A DNA stretch of 64,000 bases from Acidobacteriota bacterium (GCA_019242475.1 JAFAVK010000015.1:51834-115833); one strand, 5' to 3'; counted from the stretch's first letter, positions 40,726 through 52,663 are shown. The notes: generated by a model from the sequence alone, not told the origin. A program made the numbers and translations.

Positions 40726-42732
40726 TTATTTCGAACTGGTGGCCGCCGGGGCGCCCTGCTTGAGGGCGATGGTGTGGCCGTCGCGCTTGCTGACCTCGTC
40801 GAAGTAGTTCTTGAGGCTCGGGTAGGAGGTGACGGGGAAGCGGAGCATGCCGTCGCTCTTGCCGAAGTAGAACTTGCGCTTGTAGATGAGCCTGCGCCCG
40901 TCCTTCGTGACGGCGATGGTCGGGTCGTACTTGGTCAGCTCGCCGCCGGAGAGAGCCCCGGGCGCGTCGGCGTTGTCGAGCGCGAAGCCCTCGGGCAGGG
41001 AGATTTCGACCTGGTCGTCCTCCGACCAGGGGTGGTGGAAGTAGACCTCGTGGCGGCGCGTCGCCGTCGGGAAGAGCGGCTCGACCCCCTTCTCGAAGAA
41101 GGCCGGCTGGAGGAAGAGGCGCTTGCCCGTCCGCGTCGCGTACGAGGGCACGCGGACGTGGAACTGGTAGATGAAGGGCTGGACGGGGTCGGTCACGTTC
41201 TCGATGTGGAGGTCTGTGACCTCGGCGCCCATCCGCGACTTCCACAACTCGACGACCGTCTTCTCGCGCTCGGCCGGCGAGTCGTCGTCGTTGTACTCCT
41301 TCTGCGCGAAGGAGAGGTGGCCCGTGTACTCGATGCTCACGTCGCCTTCCAGCGTCCCGTCCTCCGAGAGCTTGAACTTGCCCGTCCGCCGCTCGACCGA
41401 CTTCTCGGGGCCGGAGATCGGCCCGCGCACCCAGATGGGCTCCTTCGCGTCGGTGACGAGCACGTCCTGCCCCTCCTCGGGCCAGCCCAGCATCCCGTAG
41501 GTCGTGTACATCTCGGCCGGGCTGAAGAACTGCCACGAGCCGCCGACCTGGACGGCGACGAAGATCGAGCCGAGGAAGCTGTAGTGCATGAAGCCGCGGT
41601 CGAAGAAGAAGTCGTCGTTGTTGCCCGAGAGCGCGACGCGCGCGTCGAAGCCGGCGGCTTTGGCGAGCGCGGCGAAGAGGAAGTCGATGTCGCTGCCGGT
41701 GCCCTGCGCGCGCTTGAGCGTGTCGGCGGGCGCCTTGTTGTCCTTGAGCTTCGCGCGGTCGTCGGGCGTCAGGCCCGAGGCGTCGTCGCTCACGTTCTTG
41801 ATCTTGGTGCGGCAGAAGTCGTAGATGCGCCGGAGCTTCTCCGGGTCGTCCTTCGCGTCGCCGACGATGCCGGCGACGGCCGCCTTGACCTCGTCGTTCG
41901 GCTTAATCAAGTCCTTGAACCCCTCGTAGTAGCGCCGGCCGGTCTCCTTCCAGTACTGCTCGGCGTCGAGCTTCTTCTCGTCGGAGTAGTAGAGGAAGAC
42001 CCAGGAGCGGACGGCGTCCTCGGGCGGCATGCGCGGCTCCTCGCGGAAGGCGGGCATGTTCGCCATCGACATCTTGTAGAAGTTGTCCTTGTCCTTCTCG
42101 AAGCGCGCGTCACCCATGTTGATGGGGCGGTAGCGCATGCCGCCGAAGGGCTTGAGGTAGTAGGTGACGGCGCGGACGGGGATGTCGCGCTGGAAGGCGA
42201 GGCGCAGGCCGTCGGCGCTGCCCGGGCGCACCTCGCGCCAGCGGTACTCGACGACCGAGCCGGGCTCGACGCCGGGCAGGGCGAAGGACTTGACCTTGAC
42301 CTTGATGCCGCCGGCCTTGACGACCGTGCGGTCGAAGACGTCCTCCTTCTTCAGCTCGACACTGGTGCCGTCGGGCTTGACGACGCGGGCGGCCACGTCC
42401 TTGATCTGCTGGCGGCCGTAGTAGGGCAGCTCGATCTTGCTCTGCGCGTCGCGGCCGCGCTCGTTGAAGACCTTGATGCGGACGTAGTTCCGGAGCGACA
42501 GCTCGTAGGGCTGGCTGTCGTCAACGTAGACCTCCCAGAAGAGCGCCTCGGCGTCGGCGTCCTTCTCGACGGTGGGGGCGGCCGCGCCGAGTTCGGAGGG
42601 GTCAATCGGCTTCCAGTCCTTGTCGGAGCGCGCCGCGGCGGGGCGCGTGGCGAGGGCCGTGAAGACGAGCGCGCAGAGCAGCGCGAGCGCGCCGGACGCG
42701 ACGGGGCGCAGACGGGGGAAGGGGGCGTTCAT
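40726..42732 (-). CDS. DUF3857 / transglutaminase-like exported protein lacking the catalytic Cys
   Basis: The 668 residues have the same layout as the downstream paralogue: signal peptide (GALALLCALVFTALATRPAAA), DUF3857 domain, transglutaminase-like core and C-terminal beta domain. At the position of the catalytic Cys motif (GDCKDKA) it reads GTGSDIDFLFAALAKAAG, so the Cys is replaced by Ser-Asp. The protein is therefore probably non-enzymatic, or uses other chemistry, and may bind a peptide or partner. The start at 42732 follows the signal peptide; the frame is open 23 codons further upstream. Confidence 0.86.
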   Translation of the reverse strand: MNAPFPRLRPVASGALALLCALVFTALATRPAAARSDKDWKPIDPSELGAAAPTVEKDADAEALFWEVYVDDSQPYELSLRNYVRIKVFNERGRDAQSKIELPYYGRQQIKDVAARVVKPDGTSVELKKEDVFDRTVVKAGGIKVKVKSFALPGVEPGSVVEYRWREVRPGSADGLRLAFQRDIPVRAVTYYLKPFGGMRYRPINMGDARFEKDKDNFYKMSMANMPAFREEPRMPPEDAVRSWVFLYYSDEKKLDAEQYWKETGRRYYEGFKDLIKPNDEVKAAVAGIVGDAKDDPEKLRRIYDFCRTKIKNVSDDASGLTPDDRAKLKDNKAPADTLKRAQGTGSDIDFLFAALAKAAGFDARVALSGNNDDFFFDRGFMHYSFLGSIFVAVQVGGSWQFFSPAEMYTTYGMLGWPEEGQDVLVTDAKEPIWVRGPISGPEKSVERRTGKFKLSEDGTLEGDVSIEYTGHLSFAQKEYNDDDSPAEREKTVVELWKSRMGAEVTDLHIENVTDPVQPFIYQFHVRVPSYATRTGKRLFLQPAFFEKGVEPLFPTATRRHEVYFHHPWSEDDQVEISLPEGFALDNADAPGALSGGELTKYDPTIAVTKDGRRLIYKRKFYFGKSDGMLRFPVTSYPSLKNYFDEVSKRDGHTIALKQGAPAATSSK

Positions 42733-42902
42733 TCTCTCTTGAACCTTTCGGGGCGGAAAGCGGCCGACGGAGACGGTCGGGGTCGGACGTGCGGGCCGCA
42801 CAGGATGAAACCGAAGTCACTCGAAACAGGGAGGCTTCGCCGTGACCCGGCTAACGGACGCTGGATTTTACGACGAGAATCCGGACGGGGCAAGCGGGGA
42901 GA

Positions 42903-42999
42903 AAGGCAAAAGGCCGTGAACCGTGAACCGTAAACCGTGACAGGTAAGAACGGGTTTTATCTTGTCACGGTTCACCCCTCCTTTCGCCCTTTGCCTTTT
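42903..42999. repeat. Degenerate heptamer element, CCGTGAA and GGCAAAA units
   Basis: CCGTGAA, CCGTGAA and CCGTAAA (about 42914-42938) face TGTCACGGTT (from 42964). GGCAAAA-type units face TTTTGCC copies (42980-42999). The stem is broken, with about 10 bp perfect. It lies in the divergent gap before the rhodanese gene. Confidence 0.75.
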
Positions 43000-43027
43000 G
43001 CCTTTTGCCTTTGCTACCTTCCCGCCC

Positions 43028-43351
43028 ATGGGTTTCGGGAGTTTAACGCCGAAGGAGTTCGGGGAGCGCGTGCGCGGCGGCGAGGACTTGCTGCTGGTGG
43101 ACGTGCGCGAGCCGGAGGAGTACGAGCTGGCGCGGGTCGAGGGCGCGCGGCTCCTCCCCTTGAGCCTCTTCAACGAGTGGGCGCCGACGCTCGACCCGGA
43201 GCGCCCGACGGTCTTCCTCTGCCACCACGGCGTCCGCAGCGCGCAGGTCTGCGCCTACCTCTCGCGCCAGGGCTTCGACCAAATCTACAACCTCTCCGGC
43301 GGCATCGACCGCTGGTCTGCGGAAGTAGACCCGTCGATTCCCCGTTACTGA
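43028..43351 (+). CDS. Rhodanese-domain protein
   Basis: A single rhodanese fold of 107 residues: SLTPKEFGERVRGGEDLLLVDVREPEEY at the start and the active-site loop CHHGVRSAQVC with catalytic Cys. Stand-alone rhodanese proteins transfer sulfane sulfur, often from thiosulfate or a persulfide carrier. Its first ATG (43028) follows directly after repeat-derived sequence; an upstream frame is only the repeat translated. The DinB gene starts 2 nt after its stop. Confidence 0.9.
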   Translation: MGFGSLTPKEFGERVRGGEDLLLVDVREPEEYELARVEGARLLPLSLFNEWAPTLDPERPTVFLCHHGVRSAQVCAYLSRQGFDQIYNLSGGIDRWSAEVDPSIPRY

Positions 43352-43353
43352 CC

Positions 43354-43836
43354 ATGAACGACCCGGCAGCCGTCATCGACGCTTTGGAGAACGCCCCGGC
43401 CGTCGTCGTGCCGCTCGTGCGCGAGGTGCCGGCCGAGGTCTTGAAGCGCAGGCCCGCGCCCGGGCGCTGGTCGGCGCACGAGCACGCGTGCCACCTCGCG
43501 GATGTGCACGCGCTCTTCTTCGAGCGCCTCGAACAGTTCCTCGCGGAGGAACGTCCGCGCATAAAACCCTTCGACCCCGGCACGCAGCGCCCGGACGGCG
43601 AGCTGCTCGAAGTGGATTTAGAAGACGCGCTCGCGCGCTTCACCGAAGACCGACGCCGCCTCGTCGCGCGCCTGCGCGCACTCCCTCCGGAGGTCTGGCG
43701 GCGCGAAGCCGACCACCCCGAGTATTCGCACTACACCTTATTCATCATGTTCCGCCACCTCGCCCTCCACGACTTCCTCCACGCCTACCGCGTCGAGGAG
43801 CTGCTGCTGAAGAGGGACTGGGACGACGGGGCATGA
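43354..43836 (+). CDS. DinB/YfiT-family putative metal-dependent protein
   Basis: A four-helix-bundle protein of 160 residues with the spacing of metal-binding His typical of DinB/DUF664: WSAHEHACHLADVH near residue 45 and MFRHLALHDFLHAYRVEELL at the C-terminus. Family members include thiol-dependent transferases (bacillithiol, mycothiol); the substrate here is unknown. ATG is 2 nt after the rhodanese stop and the stop overlaps the DUF309 start (ATGA), so the three form an operon. Confidence 0.88.
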   Translation: MNDPAAVIDALENAPAVVVPLVREVPAEVLKRRPAPGRWSAHEHACHLADVHALFFERLEQFLAEERPRIKPFDPGTQRPDGELLEVDLEDALARFTEDRRRLVARLRALPPEVWRREADHPEYSHYTLFIMFRHLALHDFLHAYRVEELLLKRDWDDGA

Positions 43837-44252
43837 GCTACACGGAGGAGCACGCCACCGCCTACCCGGCCGAATACCTGGCCGGCATCGACCTCTACAA
43901 CGCGGGCGAGTTCCACGCGGCGCACGACGCGTGGGAGGAGCGCTGGCGCGACGACTGCGGCCCGCGTGAAAAGCTTTTCCTGCAAGCGCTCATCCAGTCG
44001 GCCGTCGTCTTCCACCACGTCGAGATCGGCCGCCGCGGCGCCGCCCGCCGCATGTACCGCATGGCGCTTGAGAAGTTCGAACGGCTCGGCGCCGAGCGCT
44101 TTATGTCGCTCGACATCACCGACTACCTCGCGCAGCTCGCCCGCGCCGTCGCCTGGCTCGAAGCGTCGGCAGACCCGCGCGACGCCGTCCAGCCCGCGGA
44201 CTTCACACCGCCCCGCATCCGACTCCTGCCCGGGGCGATGGACTACGACTGA
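43833..44252 (+). CDS. DUF309 family protein
   Basis: The 139 residues have the hallmark of DUF309: GIDLYNAGEFHAAHDAWEERWRDD followed by KLFLQALIQSAVVFHHVEIGRRGAARRMY. An all-helical soluble protein with conserved His/Glu that could bind metal. No biochemical function is established for the family. The ATG overlaps the DinB stop. It precedes the GrdB-like gene by 79 nt. Confidence 0.88.
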   Translation: MSYTEEHATAYPAEYLAGIDLYNAGEFHAAHDAWEERWRDDCGPREKLFLQALIQSAVVFHHVEIGRRGAARRMYRMALEKFERLGAERFMSLDITDYLAQLARAVAWLEASADPRDAVQPADFTPPRIRLLPGAMDYD

Positions 44253-44331
44253 GGCGCCTGCTCCTTTGCTCCCGCACGTTTGTGTTCTAGAATCGGCGCA
44301 CAGCTCAAGCAGCACAGGCCGGAGGGGTGAG

Positions 44332-45150
44332 ATGTCTCAAGTGGAGATACTTGAAGGCGCGGAGGAGTGGCGCGACCGCTACGCGCGCTGGAAGCAGATC
44401 AACGAGCTGCGCGGCGACGACGTGGGCGAGCACTACCCCTGGGTCGTCAACCGGCGCGCGCCCTTCCGCCCGGCGCGACGCGCGCTCCCGATGCTCAACC
44501 TCGCACTCGTCACCTCGGCCGGCGCCTACCTCGACGGCACCGAGCCCTTCGACACGCAGAAGTTCGGCGGCGACACCTCCTTCCGCGAAATCCCCGTCGA
44601 GGTCGGCCCCGAGGACTTGCAGTGGACGGCGCGCGGCTACGACGCGGCGCACGTCAAAGAGGACATGAACTCCCAGGTGCCCATCGACCGCCTCAAAGAG
44701 TTCGAAGGCAACGGCATCATCGGCCAGCTCAACCCGGTCTTCTGGAGCATCTGCGGCTTCATCCCGAACGCGGCGCGCTTCGCCGCGACGGGGCTGCAAG
44801 AATTAGTCGAGCGCGTCCGCCGCTACGAGGTGCAGGCGGTGCTGCTCGTCCCGGCCTCGCGCCTCTGCCACCAGACGCTCTCTCTGGCCGCGCGCGCCAT
44901 TGAGACCGCCGGCATCCCCACGATGATGCTCGCCGTAGACCGCGCCGCGGTCGAACAGGCGCGCCCCCCGCGCGCCGCCTACTACCCCGGCGAGTTCGGC
45001 TGCGTCGTCGGCAAGCCCGACTGGCCCGAGTACCAGCGCCGCGTCCTCGACGAGGCCCTCCGCCTCATCGAGCCCATCGACCAGCCCAGCGTCCGCAACC
45101 TCGTCGTCGCCGCCGCGACCGAAGTTGAAATGGACAGGGGAGAAAGATAG
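44332..45150 (+). CDS. GrdB/PrdB-like (glycine/sarcosine/betaine/proline reductase component B) family protein
   Basis: The 272 residues contain segments shared with proteins annotated as glycine/sarcosine/betaine reductase selenoprotein B: PMLNLALVTSAGAYLDGTEPFD, FREIPVEV, GYDAAHVKEDMNSQVPIDRL, LLVPASRLCHQTLSLAARAIE and GIPTMML. True GrdB uses selenocysteine encoded by TGA; here no in-frame TGA exists and the corresponding area has Cys (SRLCHQ). No other Grd/Prd components are nearby. A redox or sulfur role is possible given the rhodanese and DinB neighbours, but that is inference. GGAGGGG lies 4 nt before the ATG. Confidence 0.7.
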   Translation: MSQVEILEGAEEWRDRYARWKQINELRGDDVGEHYPWVVNRRAPFRPARRALPMLNLALVTSAGAYLDGTEPFDTQKFGGDTSFREIPVEVGPEDLQWTARGYDAAHVKEDMNSQVPIDRLKEFEGNGIIGQLNPVFWSICGFIPNAARFAATGLQELVERVRRYEVQAVLLVPASRLCHQTLSLAARAIETAGIPTMMLAVDRAAVEQARPPRAAYYPGEFGCVVGKPDWPEYQRRVLDEALRLIEPIDQPSVRNLVVAAATEVEMDRGER

Positions 45151-45153
45151 AGC

Positions 45154-45224
45154 GGGAGACAGGGAGACGGGGTGACGGGGAGAAAGACTCAACTTCTCCC
45201 CGTCACCCCGTCTCCCTGTCTCCC
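45154..45224. repeat. GGGAGAC-type hairpin element, perfect 31-bp stem
   Basis: 45154-45184 is perfectly complementary to 45194-45224 with a 9-nt loop. Units are 7-8 nt (GGGAGAC, AGGGAGAC, GGGGTGAC). It sits between converging genes; the left stop is 4 nt away and the kinase stop on the right (45243-45245) is part of the extended repeat. Confidence 0.95.
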
Positions 45225-45242
45225 CTTCTCCCCTTCTCCTCG

Positions 45243-48230
<2,988 letters not shown>

Positions 48231-48441
48231 GCGAGCGTTCTCCCGTCGGAGGCTGATGTGCGAAAGCGTAGTCCGGCCGCCCTTGTGCCCTTCGGTCAAG
48301 AGACGGCGGCGCTTGCGGAAGAAGTTCGAGAGGCGGGGCTTTTTCGGTCTGAGGCTGATTCCGTTCCCTTGTACGCGCCCGCAAACGCGGGGCAAGTCTG
48401 AATATAACAAAGCTTTAGCGGAGTTGTCACCCGTAAAAAAT

Positions 48442-48521
48442 GACGGGGAGACAGGGAGGCGGGGTGACGGGGAGAAGAACGTATCTTTCTCCCCGTCACC
48501 CCGCCTCCCTGTCTCCCCGTC
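48442..48521. repeat. GGGAGAC-type hairpin element, perfect 35-bp stem
   Basis: 48442-48476 pairs perfectly with 48487-48521 around a 10-nt loop. It uses the same octamer words as the 45154 element but in slightly different spelling (AGGGAGGC). The stop of the VWFA gene is 5 nt outside the right arm. Confidence 0.95.
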
Positions 48522-48526
48522 TGTCT

Positions 48527-49615
48527 TTACCTTGACCGCGGGCGGCCGTCAACGGCGCTGCGCGCGAAGTAGCCCTGGCGGTAGGTGAGGCGCAGCTGCT
48601 GCTTCTTCAGCTCGGAGTTGACGAGGTCGATCTGCACCTTGCGGAAGGAGCCGTCCTTCGTCTTGTTCGAGGGCGAGTAGGCGATGAGGTACTGCGAGCG
48701 CAGGTCTTCCTGAATCTGCGCGAAGGCCGCGCGCAGGTCGTCCTCGTTGCGCGGGAAGTAGGCGCGCCCGCCCGTCCGCTCCGAAATCTTCCGCAGCGAG
48801 CCCTCGTCCACGCCGTCGAAGCTGAAGCTGTCGCCGATGCCGACGGAGTAGATGATGGCGTCGGCCTTCAGGGCCGAGTCCACGGCCTCCTGGAGCTTCA
48901 GACGGCTCGACGTGTCCACGCCGTCCGTGAGGAGGATGATGGCGCGGCGCGTCTTGTCCGAAGACTCGGAGAGCACCTCGCGCGAAGTGACCCAGACGGC
49001 GTCCCAGATGGCGGTCGAGCCGGCGCGCGAGTCGCCGTTGATGGGCGGGGTGCCGACCGTGACGCCGCCGCCGACGTAGCCCGAGGGCGGCTGGAACTCG
49101 ACGCCGTCGATGGCGCGGCGCACGCGCGCGGGCGAGCCCGTCAGCCCCTGCTCCAACGTCGCGTCGCCGGTGAAGCTGAGGACGGCCACCTCGTCCTTCT
49201 GCTGCCGGATGACGGTGTCCACGAAGCGCTGCGCGGCCGACTTCTCTTCGGGGAGCGTGCGCTCCTGCGAGGCGCTCACGTCAACGAGGATGGCGAGCGA
49301 GAGGGGGCGGTCGGTCTCGCGCTGGAAGGTCGTGACCTTCTGCTCGACGCCGTCTTCGAGCACGCGGATGTCGTCCTGCTTGAGCGTCGTGACGAAGCGC
49401 CGGCTCTTATCGACGGCGGTGAAGAGCACGTTGGTCAGGTCGGTCTCGATCCGCTCCACGTCGTCGTCGTCAATCGCCTCGTCGCGCTGCGTCGTCGGGC
49501 GCTGCGGCTGCGGCGGCTGCCCCGCCTGCTGCGCACTCGCGCCCCGCCCCACCGGCAACAAGGCGGCGGCGAGCAGAAGCGCCATGACGAACGCGAATCT
49601 CTTGTGGCTTAACAT
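48527..49615 (-). CDS. Acidobacterial VWFA-related exported protein
   Basis: The 362 residues have a signal peptide (RFAFVMALLLAAALLPVGRGASA), a Gln/Pro-rich linker, then a VWFA-related domain of the type frequent in Acidobacteriota. The MIDAS Asp-x-Ser-x-Ser is intact (LVDVSASQERT), the second Asp is in LLTDGVDTSS, and it ends in a beta region (YLIAYSPSNKTKDGSFRKVQIDL). Probably a periplasmic or surface adhesion/assembly protein. The start at 49615 gives a normal signal peptide; upstream codons derive from a repeat. A close paralogue lies directly upstream. Confidence 0.9.
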   Translation of the reverse strand: MLSHKRFAFVMALLLAAALLPVGRGASAQQAGQPPQPQRPTTQRDEAIDDDDVERIETDLTNVLFTAVDKSRRFVTTLKQDDIRVLEDGVEQKVTTFQRETDRPLSLAILVDVSASQERTLPEEKSAAQRFVDTVIRQQKDEVAVLSFTGDATLEQGLTGSPARVRRAIDGVEFQPPSGYVGGGVTVGTPPINGDSRAGSTAIWDAVWVTSREVLSESSDKTRRAIILLTDGVDTSSRLKLQEAVDSALKADAIIYSVGIGDSFSFDGVDEGSLRKISERTGGRAYFPRNEDDLRAAFAQIQEDLRSQYLIAYSPSNKTKDGSFRKVQIDLVNSELKKQQLRLTYRQGYFARSAVDGRPRSR

Positions 49616-49625
49616 CTCTTCCCTC

Positions 49626-49717
49626 GTAAACCGTGAACCGTAAACCGTGACAGGATGTGAGCCGTGATGAAGTAGGACGAGTCCTTCTCCTGTCACGGCT
49701 TACGGTTCACGGTTTAC
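49626..49717. repeat. Heptamer hairpin element, CCGTGAA family, 29 of 30 paired
   Basis: Arms 49626-49655 and 49688-49717; units CCGTGAA, CCGTAAA, CCGTGAC. The stop of the downstream-ending VWFA gene (49714-49716, TAA) is in the right arm. Confidence 0.93.
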
Positions 49718-50736
49718 TTCCTTATCAAATCCCTGTCCGCCGTGTAGCCGCGTTTGGCGTTGACCTTGTACTTCTCGCCGGTGTTGACCTTGACCTCGAT
49801 GCGGCGGTAGCCGCCGTCGAAGGGCGGCTCGGGGCGGTAGGTGAGGAGGTACTGCGAGCGCAGCTCCTCGCCGATCTTCTTGAAGGCGCGCTCCAGTTGG
49901 AGCATGTCGCCGGTGTAGAAGGAGCGGCCGCCGGTCTCGTCGGCCATCCGCGAGAGGTCTTTGTCGCCCGAGTCCTTGACGGTGCCGGCCTCGACGCCGG
50001 GGACGGCGCTCCCCGTAAAGCCGCCCTTGGTCGAGATGGCGAAGATGATGGTGTCGGTCTTCTGCGCGATGGAGATGGCGTCGTCGATGCGCGCGCGGCT
50101 GTAGGTGTCGTCGCCGTCGGTGATGACGACGAGCGCGCGGCGCGGGCTCGACACGCCGCGCATCTTCTCGTCGCAGAACTGCCAGACGGCGTCGAAGAGC
50201 GAGGTCTGCGTGCCCGGCGCCTTCACGCCGTCGATGGCCTTCTCCAGCAGGTCGAGGTTGCGCGTGAAGTCCTGGCGGAGCTTGACCTCGTCGTCGAAGG
50301 TGACGAAGGCGCCCCAGTCCTTGCGCGTGCGCGTGACGGTGTAGAGGAAGTTCTTGGCCGCCTCCTTCTCGAACCCGAGCTTGCCCGCGGTCGAGCCCGA
50401 CGTGTCCATCAGGACGCCGACGTAGATGGGCAGCTTCTCCAACTCCTTGATCTCGCCGAGGAAGTCGAACTGGACGGGCCGCTTCTCCTCGAAGACCGAG
50501 AAGCTCTCCTTCGTGAGCCCCGTGACGGGCACGCCCTTCTTGTCGAGCACGGTGACGGGCACGCGCACGACGCGCACGTTGACCGGCCCTTCGACCTCGT
50601 CGCGCGGCGGGGTCGGCGTCTGCCGCGGGGCGGGCGTCTGCTGCGGCGCCGGCGCCTGGCGTGCCGAAGCCGCCGCGCCGAAGAGGGCACAGGCGAGGGC
50701 GGCGGAAGGGATGAAAATTCTCGCGGTTTTCTTCAT
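49714..50736 (-). CDS. Acidobacterial VWFA-related exported protein
   Basis: The 340 residues have a signal peptide (KKTARIFIPSAALACALFGAAASA), a Pro/Gln linker, and a VWFA-related domain with MIDAS LMDTSGST intact, LVVITDGDDTYSRARID, and the C-terminal YLLTYRPEPPFDGGYRRIEVKV that parallels its neighbour at 48527. The two are tandem duplicates with the same orientation, separated by a CCGTGAA hairpin whose right arm contains this gene's stop codon. Start 50736 chosen for the signal peptide. Confidence 0.9.
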   Translation of the reverse strand: MKKTARIFIPSAALACALFGAAASARQAPAPQQTPAPRQTPTPPRDEVEGPVNVRVVRVPVTVLDKKGVPVTGLTKESFSVFEEKRPVQFDFLGEIKELEKLPIYVGVLMDTSGSTAGKLGFEKEAAKNFLYTVTRTRKDWGAFVTFDDEVKLRQDFTRNLDLLEKAIDGVKAPGTQTSLFDAVWQFCDEKMRGVSSPRRALVVITDGDDTYSRARIDDAISIAQKTDTIIFAISTKGGFTGSAVPGVEAGTVKDSGDKDLSRMADETGGRSFYTGDMLQLERAFKKIGEELRSQYLLTYRPEPPFDGGYRRIEVKVNTGEKYKVNAKRGYTADRDLIRK

Positions 50737-50851
50737 AGACGGATGAAGGGGAGCGCGGGTCGAACCTCGGGTCTTGCGGCCGATTCGAGCACCCCATTCG
50801 ATGCCCCCGGCCGGCGCGGTCGTTGCTTCCCCGGTGCCCGACAGTATACCG

Positions 50852-51847
50852 CTATTGCAACGCGTCAAGAAATTCCGAAAGCTCGGGCGGGAGCGGGGCC
50901 GTGAAGCTCAGCCATTCGCCGCTCGAAGGGTGGTGGAAGCCGAGCCGCTCGGCGTGGAGGAACTGGCGGCCGAGGGCGTTGACGCGCGCGCGCAGGGCGG
51001 GGTCGGGGAGCGTCTTGTCGCGGCCGCCGCCGTAGGTCTCGTCGCCGACGACGGGGTGCTTGATCCAAGCGAGGTGGACGCGTATCTGGTGCGTGCGGCC
51101 GGTCTTGATCTGCACGTCCAAAAGCGTGAAGCGCGTGAAGTGCTGCCGCACGCGCCAGAGCGAGAGGGCCGCACGGCCGCTGCGCACGACGGCCATCCGC
51201 GTGCGGTTGCGCGGGTCGCGCGCGAGCGGCTCTTCGATTCTCCCCCGCTCCTCGCGCGTGACGCCGTGGACGAGCGCGACGTAGGACTTGAAGACCGTGC
51301 GCTCGCGGAACTGTTCCGAAAGGCTTTCGTGTGCGCGCGCGGTCTTGGCGACGACGATGACGCCCGACGTGTCACGGTCTAAGCGATGAACTATCCCCGG
51401 CCTTAAAGAACCGCCGCCGGCGAGTTGGCCGAGGTGAAAAGCAAGCGCGTTGGCGAGCGTGCCCGAATGCACGCCGGCCGCGGGGTGGACGACGAGCCCG
51501 GCGGGCTTGTTGACGACGACGACCTCTTCGTCCTCGTGCAGGATGTCGAGCGGAATCTCTTCGGGCTCGACTTCGGACGGAGGCGGCGCGGGCAGTTCGA
51601 CCTCGACGCGCTCGCCGCCCTTCAGCTTGAGCGAGGGCTTGGCCGCCCGCCCGCCGACGAGCACCTCGCCGTCCTCGATGACGCGCTTGAGAATCGAGCG
51701 GCTCACGCCCTCGACGCGCGCCGCGAGGAACGCGTCGAGCCGCGCGCCCGCGTCCTCCACGCCCACGTCGAGCACGAGCGTCTCGGCCTCCGGCTCGGCC
51801 CGGTCTGCTTCGGCCTCGCCTGCAAACTTCTCTTGCTCGTCGCTCAT
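50852..51847 (-). CDS. RluA-family pseudouridine synthase
   Basis: The 331 residues have an N-terminal S4 RNA-binding domain (RLDAFLAARVEGVSRSILKRVIEDG, about 35-95) and the RluA catalytic domain with the active-site Asp in IVHRLDRDTSGVIVV (about residue 160), LVHGVTREERG, and the C-terminal KTGRTHQIRVHLA. This RluC/RluD-like layout isomerises uridines in 23S rRNA. Its ATG overlaps the lgt stop (ATGA). Confidence 0.94.
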   Translation of the reverse strand: MSDEQEKFAGEAEADRAEPEAETLVLDVGVEDAGARLDAFLAARVEGVSRSILKRVIEDGEVLVGGRAAKPSLKLKGGERVEVELPAPPPSEVEPEEIPLDILHEDEEVVVVNKPAGLVVHPAAGVHSGTLANALAFHLGQLAGGGSLRPGIVHRLDRDTSGVIVVAKTARAHESLSEQFRERTVFKSYVALVHGVTREERGRIEEPLARDPRNRTRMAVVRSGRAALSLWRVRQHFTRFTLLDVQIKTGRTHQIRVHLAWIKHPVVGDETYGGGRDKTLPDPALRARVNALGRQFLHAERLGFHHPSSGEWLSFTAPLPPELSEFLDALQ

Positions 51848-52662
51848 GCGCTGGCGGTGTCGGGGGCCGGGGTCACGTTGGAGGCGCGGCGCCAGCGGAG
51901 AAAGAGGAAGACTACCCCCCCGGCGACGACGACGAGGCTGATGAGCTGCGAGGTCGAGAGGTGCGTCAGCGTCGTCAAACCAAGGATGTCGCCGCGCGGG
52001 TCGTCGCGGAAGAACTCGATGGTGAAGCGCGTCAGGCCGTAGAGCACGGCGTAGGCGCCGATGACCTGGCCGTCGAAGCGCTTGCGGCGGTGGAGCCAGT
52101 AGAGGATGAGGAAGATGACGAGCGCGGCGAACGACTCGTAAAGTTGCGTCGGGTGGAGGTGGACGCCCACGGGGACGCCCGTGACGCGGTGCGCCAGCTC
52201 GCCGAACTCGACGCCCCACGGCACGTTCGTCGGCCGCCCCCAGCAGCACCCCGCCGCGAAGCAGCCCTCGCGGCCGATTGACTGCCCGAGCGCCACGCCC
52301 GGCGCGAACGCGTCCGTCACCTTCCAGAAGGAGAGGCGGTAACGGCGTATCAACAACACACCCGTCAGAAGCCCGCCGAGGAAGCCGCCGTACCACACGC
52401 CGCCCGAGCGCAGGAAGTCGATGGAGAGCAGGTTGTGCCAGTCCTGCCCGTACTCCGGCTCGGCCACCATCAGCAGAAGCTTCGAGCCGATGAGACCGCC
52501 CAGGAGCATCCACAGCCCCAGGTCGAACAGGCGCTCGCGCGGCAGCCCGTCGCGCCCGCCCAGACGCGACGCCACGAACAGCGCCGCCATGAACGCCAGC
52601 GCCAGCAGCACGCCGTACGTGTTGACGGGGAAGCCGCCGATGTGGAAAAGCTCAGGGTACAT
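51844..52662 (-). CDS. lgt: Prolipoprotein diacylglyceryl transferase
   Basis: First step of lipoprotein maturation: moves diacylglycerol from phosphatidylglycerol to the lipobox Cys. The 272 residues form about seven membrane helices. Family motifs are seen: FHIGGFPVNTYGVLLALAFM at the N-terminus and GQSIGREGCFAAGCCWGRPT with the Lgt signature, plus HPTQLYES. Start ATG 52662 is 1 nt after the lspA stop, so the two lipoprotein-processing genes are translationally linked. Confidence 0.95.
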   Translation of the reverse strand: MYPELFHIGGFPVNTYGVLLALAFMAALFVASRLGGRDGLPRERLFDLGLWMLLGGLIGSKLLLMVAEPEYGQDWHNLLSIDFLRSGGVWYGGFLGGLLTGVLLIRRYRLSFWKVTDAFAPGVALGQSIGREGCFAAGCCWGRPTNVPWGVEFGELAHRVTGVPVGVHLHPTQLYESFAALVIFLILYWLHRRKRFDGQVIGAYAVLYGLTRFTIEFFRDDPRGDILGLTTLTHLSTSQLISLVVVAGGVVFLFLRWRRASNVTPAPDTASA

Positions 52663-52663
52663 T

